A stretch of 64,000 nt of DNA from Vibrio aphrogenes (GTDB taxonomy: Bacteria > Pseudomonadota > Gammaproteobacteria > Enterobacterales > Vibrionaceae), in contig NZ_AP018689.1 in NCBI RefSeq assembly GCF_002157735.2, forward strand, positions 2,389,619 through 2,453,618. The letters are read 5' to 3'. The notes under the pieces were generated by a model that worked only from the letters and a program-made list of their open reading frames with translations, searched no databases and had not been told where the DNA came from. The position numbers were made by a program, and so were the translations under genes. This document shows positions 1 through 7,554 of the stretch, piece by piece. Numbering within the stretch: the stretch's first letter is position 1; each line of letters begins with the position of its first letter.

Positions 1-106
1 CTCACAAGCAGCCGATGTTGCCACTTATTACCAAGAAGCCTTCCAGCTTGATCCGATTATCGAGCAACAAGAATGGTGTCGAATTTCAGGTCAGAAGAAA
101 GCCTAA
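1..106 (+). CDS. prmA: Ribosomal protein L11 methyltransferase, C-terminal end (partial)
   Basis: The window opens inside a gene. The frame starting at base 2 reads without interruption to a TAA at 104-106 and ends in [10 protein letters not shown], which matches the conserved C-terminus of PrmA, the methyltransferase that modifies ribosomal protein L11. Only about 34 residues are present, so no catalytic motif can be seen. prmA directly upstream of dusB-fis is the standard gammaproteobacterial order, which supports the call. Confidence 0.8.
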   Translation, partial: SQAADVATYYQEAFQLDPIIEQQEWCRISGQKKA

Positions 107-204
107 TCCATTCAAATAAAAGTTTTTATCGGTACATTCGGGGCTAATTGACTGAAAATTAGACGATTTACAAAACTATTTGTGAAATGGTCAAATATTA
201 GTCT

Positions 205-240
205 TTTCACGCCCCGAAAAAATGCGTAAAATGCGCGCCC
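205..240 (+). promoter_or_regulatory. Probable dusB-fis promoter with GC-rich discriminator
   Basis: A TTTCAC -35-like hexamer (205-210) is separated by 16 bp from TAAAAT (227-232), followed by GCGCGCCC. A GC-rich discriminator and a C at the start site are known features of the enterobacterial fis promoter, which is under growth-rate and stringent control. Transcription would begin near 239-241, so an ATG at 222 cannot start dusB. The assignment is by pattern and position only. Confidence 0.55.
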
Positions 241-266
241 TTGCTGAGATGAACTGTGATGCTGTT

Positions 267-1235
267 TTGAAAATCGGAAACTACACTTTACCGAACAACC
301 TAATTGTTGCCCCAATGGCGGGTGTAACAGATAGACCCTTTCGTGAATTGTGTCTTCGATATGGGGCAGGTATGGCCGTCAGTGAAATGATGTCCTCGAA
401 CCCTAAAGTTTGGAACACATCAAAATCCCTCCAACGCATGGTACATGAAGGCGAATCGGGCATTCGTAGTGTACAAATTGCCGGAGCGGACCCTCATCTT
501 ATGGCACAAGCTGCGCAAGTCAGTGTTGAAAACGGTGCACAAATCATCGACATCAACATGGGCTGCCCAGCAAAAAAAGTGAATAAAAAACTGGCAGGCT
601 CCGCGTTGTTGCAGCGCCCCGATATTATCGAACAGATACTAAAAGCGGTGGTGAATGCAGTTGAGGTTCCGGTAACCCTAAAAACGCGCACAGGATGGGA
701 CACAGACAATAAAAACTGTGTTGAGATTGCTAAAATGGCTGAGCAATGTGGCATTCAAGCACTGGCACTCCACGGGAGAACTCGCGCTTGCATGTACAAA
801 GGCGAAGCAGAATACGACAGCATTAGAGCCGTAAAACAAGCTATCTCGATCCCTTTGATTGCCAATGGTGATATCGATAGCCCAGAAAAAGCGAAATTTG
901 TTCTCGATTACACGGGAGCAGATGCTCTGATGATAGGAAGGCCTGCCCAAGGTCGTCCTTGGATTTTTCAACAAATCCAACACTATTTACAAACGGGAGA
1001 ACACTTGCCCCCCCTTCCAATGGAAGAAGTGCAAGATATCCTGATTGGTCATGTTCAAGCTCTCCATCAATTTTATGGTGAGTTTTTAGGTCCTCGAATC
1101 GCACGTAAACACGTCGGTTGGTATCTAAAAGAACATGATAATGAAGGTGAGTTCCGCCGTGTTTTCAACGCCATTGAAGATGCTCACCAGCAAATCGATG
1201 TGCTGAGAAATTATTTTTTTACTCAGAGTATGTAA
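267..1235 (+). CDS. dusB: tRNA-dihydrouridine synthase B
   Basis: DusB is an FMN enzyme that uses NADPH to reduce specific uridines in tRNA to dihydrouridine. The sequence has the FMN-barrel opening [11 protein letters not shown], the catalytic cysteine in [10 protein letters not shown] (residue about 100), and the conserved KTRTGWD, LHGRTR, ANGDI and GADALMIGR motifs. The open frame extends up to an ATG at 222, but that codon lies inside the probable promoter. I prefer the TTG at 267, which gives 322 residues beginning just before KIGNY, as in known DusB proteins (about 321). An ATG at 249 is the alternative; neither has a clear Shine-Dalgarno. The gene is first in the dusB-fis operon, but here 329 bp, mostly repeat DNA, separate it from fis. 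Confidence 0.93.
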   Translation: MKIGNYTLPNNLIVAPMAGVTDRPFRELCLRYGAGMAVSEMMSSNPKVWNTSKSLQRMVHEGESGIRSVQIAGADPHLMAQAAQVSVENGAQIIDINMGCPAKKVNKKLAGSALLQRPDIIEQILKAVVNAVEVPVTLKTRTGWDTDNKNCVEIAKMAEQCGIQALALHGRTRACMYKGEAEYDSIRAVKQAISIPLIANGDIDSPEKAKFVLDYTGADALMIGRPAQGRPWIFQQIQHYLQTGEHLPPLPMEEVQDILIGHVQALHQFYGEFLGPRIARKHVGWYLKEHDNEGEFRRVFNAIEDAHQQIDVLRNYFFTQSM

Positions 1236-1247
1236 AAGCACGCGTGC

Positions 1248-1524
1248 AACAACGCTGCAGCTTCAAAACAAAAGGTAGACCCGAGTAGTTGAAGTTGTAG
1301 CTAGGCGACAAGCGAATGAGACCCTCTGAGCATAGCTCGTCTATGTGATTAGGGCGAGTGAGTGCCGTCAACAACGCTGCAGCTTCAAAACAAAAGGTAG
1401 ACCCGAGTAGTTGAAGTTGCAGCTAGGCGACAAGCGAATGAGACCCTATGAGCATAGCTCGTCTATGTGATTAGGGCGAGTGAGTGCCGTCAACAACGCT
1501 GCAGCTTCAAATACGAAGAGTATA
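1248..1524. repeat. Tandem ERIC-like intergenic repeat, two 122-bp copies plus a partial third
   Basis: The motif AACGCTGCAGCTTCAA recurs at 1251, 1373 and 1495, exactly 122 bp apart. The two full units differ at only about two positions (TGTAGC/TGCAGC and CCTCTGAG/CCTATGAG); the third is cut after CTTCAAATACGAAGAG. Each unit contains the imperfect palindrome around GAGCATAG..CTATGTGAT. Length, edge motif and intergenic transcribed location resemble ERIC elements known from enterobacteria and Vibrio; I could not align it to a consensus. It fills almost the whole 329-bp gap between dusB and fis. Confidence 0.75.
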
Positions 1525-1564
1525 CGTTGCATTATAATTACCAGAAGAAGAGCTAAGACTAATT

Positions 1565-1861
1565 ATGTTCGAACAAAATCTGACTTCAGAACCATTCACA
1601 GTTACTACTGTTACATCACAAGACCAGATCACACAGAAGCCACTACGTGACTCTGTAAAAGCATCTTTAAAGAATTACCTTGCTCAATTAAATGGTCAAG
1701 ACGTTAACGATCTTTACGAATTAGTATTAGCAGAAGTTGAGCAACCAATGCTTGATATGGTTATGCAGTACACTCGCGGTAACCAAACTCGCGCTGCAAA
1801 CATGATGGGTATCAACCGTGGCACTCTTCGCAAGAAGTTGAAAAAATACGGCATGAACTAA
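1565..1861 (+). CDS. fis: DNA-binding protein Fis
   Basis: Fis is a nucleoid-associated homodimer that bends DNA, activates rrn and tRNA promoters and is most abundant in early exponential growth. The 98-residue length equals that of E. coli Fis. The C-terminal helix-turn-helix (about residues 74-95, [18 protein letters not shown]) is complete, and the central dimerisation helices [20 protein letters not shown] are conserved. A purine-rich stretch (AGAAGAAGAG) lies upstream of the ATG at 1565. It is second in the dusB-fis operon and is followed by a clear intrinsic terminator. The likely promoter is far upstream at 205-240, so the mRNA must run through the tandem repeat unless there is a local promoter. 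Confidence 0.98.
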   Translation: MFEQNLTSEPFTVTTVTSQDQITQKPLRDSVKASLKNYLAQLNGQDVNDLYELVLAEVEQPMLDMVMQYTRGNQTRAANMMGINRGTLRKKLKKYGMN

Positions 1862-1882
1862 GATTAAATTAGTTTGAATAAG

Positions 1883-1915
1883 AAAGGCTTATGATAATTC
1901 GTAAGCCTTTTTTTT
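1883..1915 (+). terminator. Rho-independent terminator of dusB-fis
   Basis: A 9-bp perfect stem AAAGGCTTA / TAAGCCTTT (1883-1891 with 1902-1910) with a 10-nt loop runs into a T tract, 20 bp after the fis stop. Confidence 0.85.
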
Positions 1916-1949
1916 ATCCTTATCAAAATCCCATTGCTTTCTTCGCCTT

Positions 1950-2112
1950 ATACCAATCACACTAATTAAATGGTCAGAAATTGCGTAGAAAAAAGGCTTG
2001 AGAACAAGGAAGAAATTTTCGATAAGTAGTTATTCTACAATCAAAATTTATAACGCAGTTATCGGGCCTTTTAACAAGCAAGGATGATTAGATAATTAGT
2101 ACGATTGGTATT
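1950..2112. repeat. Dispersed MITE-like repeat, family A (copy 1)
   Basis: About 163 bp bounded by the inverted ends ATACCAATC and GATTGGTAT. The interior (GCTTGAGAACAAGG, GAAATTTTC, GTTATC, GCCTTTTAAC.AACAAGGA) recurs in the same order at 52394-52571. It encodes nothing. It occupies most of the 310-bp gap between fis and hsdM. Short, non-coding, with terminal inverted repeats and several copies: this fits a miniature transposable element, but no partner transposase is visible here. Confidence 0.7.
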
Positions 2113-2171
2113 ACCTTCAATAACTTTGTTATCATGCTTGCCATCGTTTTTTCTCTCTTTATGGACTCATC

Positions 2172-3740
2172 ATGGTCGAGCAACATCAACAAGAACTCAA
2201 AAAACAACTTTGGAATATTGCCAATACCTTACGTGGCAACATGTCTGCCGATGATTTTCGTGATTACATTTTAGGCTTAATCTTCTACAAGTACCTATCT
2301 GACAAGCTAAATACCTACGCCGATGAACTGCTGGCCGAAGATGGCATCACTTTTACTGGTATTGATGCCAGTAGCGAAGAAGGCCAAGAGATCCTAGAAG
2401 CCGTACAAGAAGAAGCTATCGACAAACTGGGGTACTTCTTTAAGCCTAGTTCACTGTTTCACGTTTTGGCGCAAGATGCCGAAAATGGCGAGTTCATTCT
2501 TGATGATGTGCGAGATGTTTTAAACGACATTGAACAAAGCACCATGGGCTCAGACAGTGCCGACGACTTCAACGGCTTGTTTGATGAGTTAGATCTCACC
2601 TCCAACAAGTTAGGTAAAACCCCTGATGCACGTAACAAACTGGTGGGGCAAATTCTTGGCCATTTAAACAACATCGACTTCCACTTAGAAAGCAGCGAAA
2701 TCGACATTCTCGGTGATGCGTACGAATACTTAATTGGCATGTTCGCCAGCGGCGCAGGCAAGAAAGCCGGTGAGTTCTATACCCCACAAATGGTCTCCAA
2801 ACTGTTAGCCAAACTGGTGACCACCAACAACACGGTCAAATCGGTGTACGACCCTACCTGTGGTTCTGGCTCTTTATTATTGCGTGTCGCAAAAGAGTCT
2901 AATAATCAGGACATAAAATACGTCGGCCAAGAGCGCAACCCGAGTACCTACAACCTTGCGCGCATGAACATGATCATGCACGGGGTTCACTACAAACGTT
3001 TTGATATTGAAAACGACGACACCCTAGAGACGCCGCTGCATTTTGATCAGCGTTTTGATGCAGTGGTCGCTAACCCGCCGTTTTCTGCCCAATGGTCAGC
3101 CAACCCTTTGCATTTGAATAATGATCGCTTTGCAGACTACGGCAAGCTGGCGCCGAAATCGAAAGCCGACTTTGCTTTTGTGCAACACATGATCCACCAG
3201 CTTAATGACACAGGTCGTATGGCGGTGGTGCTGCCACATGGCGTGTTATTCCGTGGCGCAGCCGAAGGCCATATTCGTCAGCACTTAATCAAAGAGAAAA
3301 ACTATTTAGACATGGTGATCGGCCTGCCTGCCAATATCTTCTTTGGTACCTCGATTCCAACCTGTGTGATGGTGTTTAGCAAGCAGCGCCAAGCCGATGA
3401 CAACATTTTGTTTATTGATGCCAGTAAGCATTTTGAAAAAGGCACTAATACCAATGTGATGCGTGAAGAAGATTTACAACGCATTTTAGATGCCGTCACC
3501 AAGCGAGAGAACATTGATAAGTTTGCTTATGTCGCCAGCCCGCAAGACATCGCGGATAACGACTACAACCTCAACATTCCTCGTTATGTCGATACCTTTG
3601 AAGAAGAAGCCTTAGTTGATTTGGCCGAGATTGCCAAACAGCTTAAAGCCAATGATGAGGCTATGCTGGAAACCGATAAAACCATTGCCGATTTTTGTGC
3701 TGAGTTGGGCATTGAAGCACCATTTGAGGTGAGCAAATGA
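2172..3740 (+). CDS. hsdM: Type I restriction-modification system, DNA methyltransferase subunit M
   Basis: HsdM is the N6-adenine methyltransferase subunit of a type I R-M complex (M2S for methylation, R2M2S for restriction). Of 522 residues, the N-terminal HsdM_N helical domain covers about 1-140 (ANTLRGNMSADDFRDYILGLIFYKYLSDK). The SAM-binding motif I is DPTCGSG (about 227-233), and the catalytic motif IV is NPPF (301-304). TPQMVSKLLAKL is the usual lead-in to the methylase fold. The stop overlaps the hsdS start in ATGA, so the two are translationally coupled. No strong Shine-Dalgarno precedes the ATG. The gene sits just beyond a MITE-like repeat, in a spot between fis and the mal genes that looks like an insertion point for accessory DNA. 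Confidence 0.97.
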   Translation: MVEQHQQELKKQLWNIANTLRGNMSADDFRDYILGLIFYKYLSDKLNTYADELLAEDGITFTGIDASSEEGQEILEAVQEEAIDKLGYFFKPSSLFHVLAQDAENGEFILDDVRDVLNDIEQSTMGSDSADDFNGLFDELDLTSNKLGKTPDARNKLVGQILGHLNNIDFHLESSEIDILGDAYEYLIGMFASGAGKKAGEFYTPQMVSKLLAKLVTTNNTVKSVYDPTCGSGSLLLRVAKESNNQDIKYVGQERNPSTYNLARMNMIMHGVHYKRFDIENDDTLETPLHFDQRFDAVVANPPFSAQWSANPLHLNNDRFADYGKLAPKSKADFAFVQHMIHQLNDTGRMAVVLPHGVLFRGAAEGHIRQHLIKEKNYLDMVIGLPANIFFGTSIPTCVMVFSKQRQADDNILFIDASKHFEKGTNTNVMREEDLQRILDAVTKRENIDKFAYVASPQDIADNDYNLNIPRYVDTFEEEALVDLAEIAKQLKANDEAMLETDKTIADFCAELGIEAPFEVSK

Positions 3741-4939
3741 GTGAGCTAGTGCCGAAGTTGAGGTTTGGTGGGTTTGTTTCTGACTGGAAAGAAAGCTGTT
3801 TGGATACCTTATGTGCAAACTTTAAGAGTGGCTCCACTATTACTTCTGCAACTATAACTTCTAATGGAGATTATCCTGTTTATGGTGGAAATGGTTTAAG
3901 AGGTTTTACTAGTACCTATACTCATGATGGCGATTATGTTCTGATTGGTCGTCAAGGAGCATTATGTGGAAATATCAATGAATGTTCTGGTAAATCATTT
4001 ATTTCAGAGCATGCAATTGTAATTGGTGAAAATGATTATTCAGATATTAAATGGTTAAAGTACAAACTAGATTACATGGAGCTAAATAGATACTCTGAAT
4101 CATCAGCACAACCTGGTTTATCTGTAGGACGTTTAAAGCGTCTAAAGGTTTTCCATCCTAGCAAACAAGAACAACAAAAAATCGCTGACTTCCTTACTTC
4201 TGTCGACACCAAAATCAGCCAACTAACAGAAAAGCATCGCCTACTCAAAGAGTACAAGAAAGGTGTGATGCAGCAGATTTTTAGCCAAAAGATTCGTTTT
4301 AAAGATGAGAATGGGGAAGCGTTTCCTGAGTGGGAAGTTTCGACATTTGGTCAATTATTTAATTGGATTAGAACGAACAATCTATCGAGAGAAAAACTAA
4401 CAAGTACAGAGACAAAGATTCAGAATATTCATTATGGTGATATTCACATGCGTTTTCCGGCTTTGTTTGCTCAAGATAAAGAGTTAGTGCCTTATGTCGT
4501 AGAAGAGGAACAAGATAAACTGATTTCACAAGCTGATTTTTGCCAAGTTGGAGATCTTGTCATTGCGGACGCTTCTGAAGATTATGCTGATATTGGTAAA
4601 GCTATTGAAATCATAAGTGTGAAAAACAACACATTAGTGGCAGGGCTTCATACTTACATAGCTCGACCTATTAAAGAGTTTGCTTCTGGTTATATAGGAT
4701 ATCTTTTTCAATTTAACGATACACGTAATCAAATTAAAAAATTGGCTCAAGGTGTTTCAGTTCTTGGTCTATCAAAAACAAATTTAGAAACTGTTGAGCT
4801 TCCAATTCCATGTATAACTGAACAACAAAAAATCGCTCTATACCTACAAGCCATTGATGCCAAAATTAATGCAGTGAATCAACAAATTGAAGATACTAAG
4901 CTGTTTAAAAAAGGCTTATTGCAGCAGATGTTTGTGTAG
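3737..4939 (+). CDS. hsdS: Type I restriction-modification system, specificity subunit S
   Basis: HsdS sets the DNA target of the complex through two target recognition domains (TRDs), each reading one half of a bipartite site. The 400 residues show the expected plan: TRD1 (about 1-135), conserved helix 1 (KQEQQKIADFLTSVDTKISQL..KKGVMQQIF, about 138-185), TRD2 (about 200-345) and conserved helix 2 (TEQQKIALYLQAIDAKI..KKGLLQQMFV). The two helices repeat each other, as is usual for spacing the TRDs. DNA coding for the TRDs is visibly more AT-rich than hsdM, consistent with TRD exchange. It overlaps hsdM by 4 bp. The recognition site cannot be read from the sequence. Confidence 0.96.
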   Translation: MSELVPKLRFGGFVSDWKESCLDTLCANFKSGSTITSATITSNGDYPVYGGNGLRGFTSTYTHDGDYVLIGRQGALCGNINECSGKSFISEHAIVIGENDYSDIKWLKYKLDYMELNRYSESSAQPGLSVGRLKRLKVFHPSKQEQQKIADFLTSVDTKISQLTEKHRLLKEYKKGVMQQIFSQKIRFKDENGEAFPEWEVSTFGQLFNWIRTNNLSREKLTSTETKIQNIHYGDIHMRFPALFAQDKELVPYVVEEEQDKLISQADFCQVGDLVIADASEDYADIGKAIEIISVKNNTLVAGLHTYIARPIKEFASGYIGYLFQFNDTRNQIKKLAQGVSVLGLSKTNLETVELPIPCITEQQKIALYLQAIDAKINAVNQQIEDTKLFKKGLLQQMFV

Positions 4940-5012
4940 GCGGCGGGGCTCGGTACTCGGGCGCTGCGCTGCTCGTGGCTAGGAAGAAAAAGCGAACACG
5001 GCTTTAAAATAG

Positions 5013-5440
5013 CCCGTCGTTCCGTACAAGGAGCGAAGCGACTGGAGATACGGAATCTCCCACAGCGTGTTGATACTGAATTAAGTGAATAACATGCGGT
5101 AGGCAATCCTGAACAGCACTCCTTCGTCGCTTTCAGGATGACAGGCTTAATAAAGCCCGTCATTCCGTGCAAGGAGCGAAGCGACTGGAGGTACGGAATC
5201 TCCCACAGCGTGTTGAGACTGAATTAAGTGAGTAACATGCAGTAGGCGCTCCTGAACAACGCTCCTTCGTCGCTTTTCAGGATGACGGGTTCAATAAAGC
5301 CCGTCATTCCGTGTAAGGAGCGGAGCGACTGGAGGTACGGAATCTCCCACAGCGTGTTGAGACTGAATTAAGTGAGTAACATGCGGTAGGAGATCCTGAA
5401 CTGCACTCCTTCGTCGCTTTTCAGGATGACGGTTTCATAG
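5013..5440. repeat. Three tandem copies of a 143-144 bp palindrome-rich repeat
   Basis: The motif CCCGTC(G/A)TTCCGT begins at 5013, 5156 and 5300. Each unit carries, in order, AAGGAGCG(A/G)AGCGACTGGAG, ACGGAATCTCCCACAGCGTG, TGAATTAAGTGA.TAACATGC, then CTCCTTCGTCGCTTT(T)CAGGATGAC. Parts of a unit are mutually complementary (GTCATTCCGT against ACGGAAT; TCCTGAA against TTCAGGA), so each can fold. The array fills most of the 563-bp gap between hsdS and the next gene and separates hsdMS from hsdR. No coding function is apparent; 4940-5012 holds nothing I recognise. Confidence 0.8.
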
Positions 5441-5502
5441 TATTTTTCAGGTAACCTTTTGCTGCGTATTGAGACAAGAATGGAATTAAGGAAATAACAC
5501 TC

Positions 5503-7551
5503 ATGACAGATAATATCTTTACCACATTGGCCGACATTCAAGCACTGCAAGAAAGTGCCGAAGTTGAGTGCAAGCTCGCGGGTGGCCGTGATGGTAAAGG
5601 TGCGGTTCCAAATGACATGTGGGAAACCTACAGCGCATTTGCGAACACTCGTGGTGGAATCATTCTACTGGGTATTCAAGAGAAGAAAGGCCATTTCACG
5701 CTGGAAGGCATTACGAACCCAACCCCACTGGTTAAAAATATTTGGGATACCGTCAATAACCCAAACAAAGTCAGTATTAACTTGCTTAGCGAAGCCGATG
5801 TGAGCGTTGAAACCATCGACGGAAAAAACATCATTGTGGTTCATGTGCCACGAGCACCGCGTAAAATTCGCCCGGTATTCATCAACAATAATCCTCACAC
5901 TGGCACGTATATTCGTCGCTATGAAGCCGATCAAAAGTGCTTACCCTCAGCCATTAACCAAATGATGGCTGAACAAGAAGAAGTTCGTGATAACCGCTTA
6001 ATGGAAGGTTTCACCATTGACGATATTGAGCCCGAAAGTTTACGTGTTTACCGCCAGTTGTTTGTGGATGCTAAACCAGACCATGCTTTTTCTGAGCTTT
6101 CTGACCATGAGTTTTTACGCTCAATTCGCTGTATTGGTAAAGATCGCTCAACAGGCAAAGAGTGGCTAACACTAGCAGGGCTAGTGATGTTTGGCCGCGG
6201 TAATTCGATTCTTGATGCCCTTCCTGCATTTGCTTTGGATTATCAAGAAAAGAGCCCAACTCTCGAGCGCTGGATTGACCGCATTTATACCGATGGATCT
6301 TGGTCTGGCAACCTGTTTGATTTTTATCGCAAGGTGTATCGCAAGCTCACGGCAGATTTAAAAGTGCCATTTAACCTTGTCGGTGATAAACGAATCGACC
6401 GAACGCCTGCCCATGAAGCGATTCGTGAAGCCTTAGTCAACACTATCGCTCATGCGGATTTTAATGCGGAAGGTAATATATTGATTGAAAAGCACCCGGA
6501 CTTTATTGGCTTTCGCAATCCGGGTTTAATGCGTGTACCCGTTAAAGAAGCCATTGCGGGTGGCAATAGCCAATGCCGTAATCCAGCCATTCATCAAATG
6601 TTCTTAAATATTGGTTTAAGCGAAAAGGCAGGTTCAGGGATTCCAAATATCTACCGCAATAGTAAAAGACAAAACTGGCAACAACCTAACCTATATGAAA
6701 ATGACGAACTTGGGCAAACCATACTTGAATTACGTATGGTCGATATCATTTCTGAGGAAATGCAGCAAAAGCTCATCGCTCGATTTGGTGAACGTTTTAA
6801 TCAGCTTAGTGACCTGAAACGCACCATTTTGATCACAGCCATGACCGAATCTTGGTTTAATCATGAACGTATCTGCGCGATCACCTCTGAATATACAAGA
6901 GAAGTCACCTTGGCCTTAAGTCAGCTGGTGGCAAGTGGGTACTTAGACTCATCCGGCAAGCAAAAAGGCAAAACTTATCACCTAAAAGGTATTGAAGTTC
7001 CAACGCCAGACAACGATGCAGGCAAAAGTATCAAGTTTGTCACCACGCCAACCGAAGAACAGTTATCACTTTTCACAGGTAATGTGCCGGAGTTCAATCA
7101 AGAAGTGCCGGACCTCGATAACCAAAGTCCGGAGTTAAACCGAAAAGTGCCGGAGCTCGATAACCAAAGTCCGGACCTCGATAACCAAAGTCCGGACCTC
7201 GATAACCAAAGTCCGGACCTCGACAACCAAAGTCCGGACCTCGACAAACAGAACCAATTATTATGGCAACAACTTCAGTCTGTCGTATCCCCAATTATTC
7301 AGTCTCAGGGAAGAAAACCAAAGGCGGAGATTGAACAAGCGATTATCACCCTTTGCAAAATAGCAGAACCAAGCTGCTTGAAGCTCGCGGACATCGCCAC
7401 ATTGTTAATGATGAAACCCGATACTTTAAGACGTAACTATTTAAGTAAAATGATAAAAGCTCAAAAGCTCTATCTGGCTTATCCAACCATTCCGAATCAC
7501 CCAGAACAAGGCTACACAACACAACAACATGTTGGCAGTAAGGAAGACTAA
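5503..7551 (+). CDS. AlbA_2 (schlafen-like) / GHKL-like protein embedded in the hsd locus
   Basis: This 682-residue protein has an N-terminal AlbA_2 domain (about 15-140; ESAEVECKLA, then FANTRGGIILLGI, a typical signature). A C-terminal divergent ATPase-like domain follows at about 295-400, with REALVNTIAHADF (308-320) and GLSEKAGSGIPNI, the arrangement usually annotated as ATP-binding protein or RecG-related transcriptional regulator. A winged-helix-like stretch follows, then a proline/aspartate-rich heptad-repeat linker (528-583) and a C-terminal helical tail. No helicase motifs are present, so the old helicase label should not be used. Genes of this family often accompany type I R-M systems; whether it regulates hsd or acts in defence is unknown. 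It lies 3 bp upstream of hsdR and must share its transcript. Confidence 0.8.
   Translation: MTDNIFTTLADIQALQESAEVECKLAGGRDGKGAVPNDMWETYSAFANTRGGIILLGIQEKKGHFTLEGITNPTPLVKNIWDTVNNPNKVSINLLSEADVSVETIDGKNIIVVHVPRAPRKIRPVFINNNPHTGTYIRRYEADQKCLPSAINQMMAEQEEVRDNRLMEGFTIDDIEPESLRVYRQLFVDAKPDHAFSELSDHEFLRSIRCIGKDRSTGKEWLTLAGLVMFGRGNSILDALPAFALDYQEKSPTLERWIDRIYTDGSWSGNLFDFYRKVYRKLTADLKVPFNLVGDKRIDRTPAHEAIREALVNTIAHADFNAEGNILIEKHPDFIGFRNPGLMRVPVKEAIAGGNSQCRNPAIHQMFLNIGLSEKAGSGIPNIYRNSKRQNWQQPNLYENDELGQTILELRMVDIISEEMQQKLIARFGERFNQLSDLKRTILITAMTESWFNHERICAITSEYTREVTLALSQLVASGYLDSSGKQKGKTYHLKGIEVPTPDNDAGKSIKFVTTPTEEQLSLFTGNVPEFNQEVPDLDNQSPELNRKVPELDNQSPDLDNQSPDLDNQSPDLDNQSPDLDKQNQLLWQQLQSVVSPIIQSQGRKPKAEIEQAIITLCKIAEPSCLKLADIATLLMMKPDTLRRNYLSKMIKAQKLYLAYPTIPNHPEQGYTTQQHVGSKED
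7084..7251 (+). repeat. In-frame 21-bp (heptad) tandem repeats within the AlbA_2 gene
   Basis: Eight consecutive seven-residue units with the pattern (V/S)P(D/E)(L/F)(D/N)xx, residues 528-583. The last five or so are nearly identical at the DNA level (GACCTCGATAACCAAAGTCCG), indicating recent expansion. Because the unit is 21 bp, copy-number changes keep the reading frame. Confidence 0.9.
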
Positions 7552-7554
7552 AAC

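Noticed and set aside
1248..1524. CRISPR-like repeat array
   Set aside because: Only two full units, 122 bp long, with no unique spacers; it is a tandem duplication.
5013..5440. CRISPR-like or integron attC array
   Set aside because: Units of 143 bp are contiguous with no spacers or cassette genes, and there is no integrase nearby.
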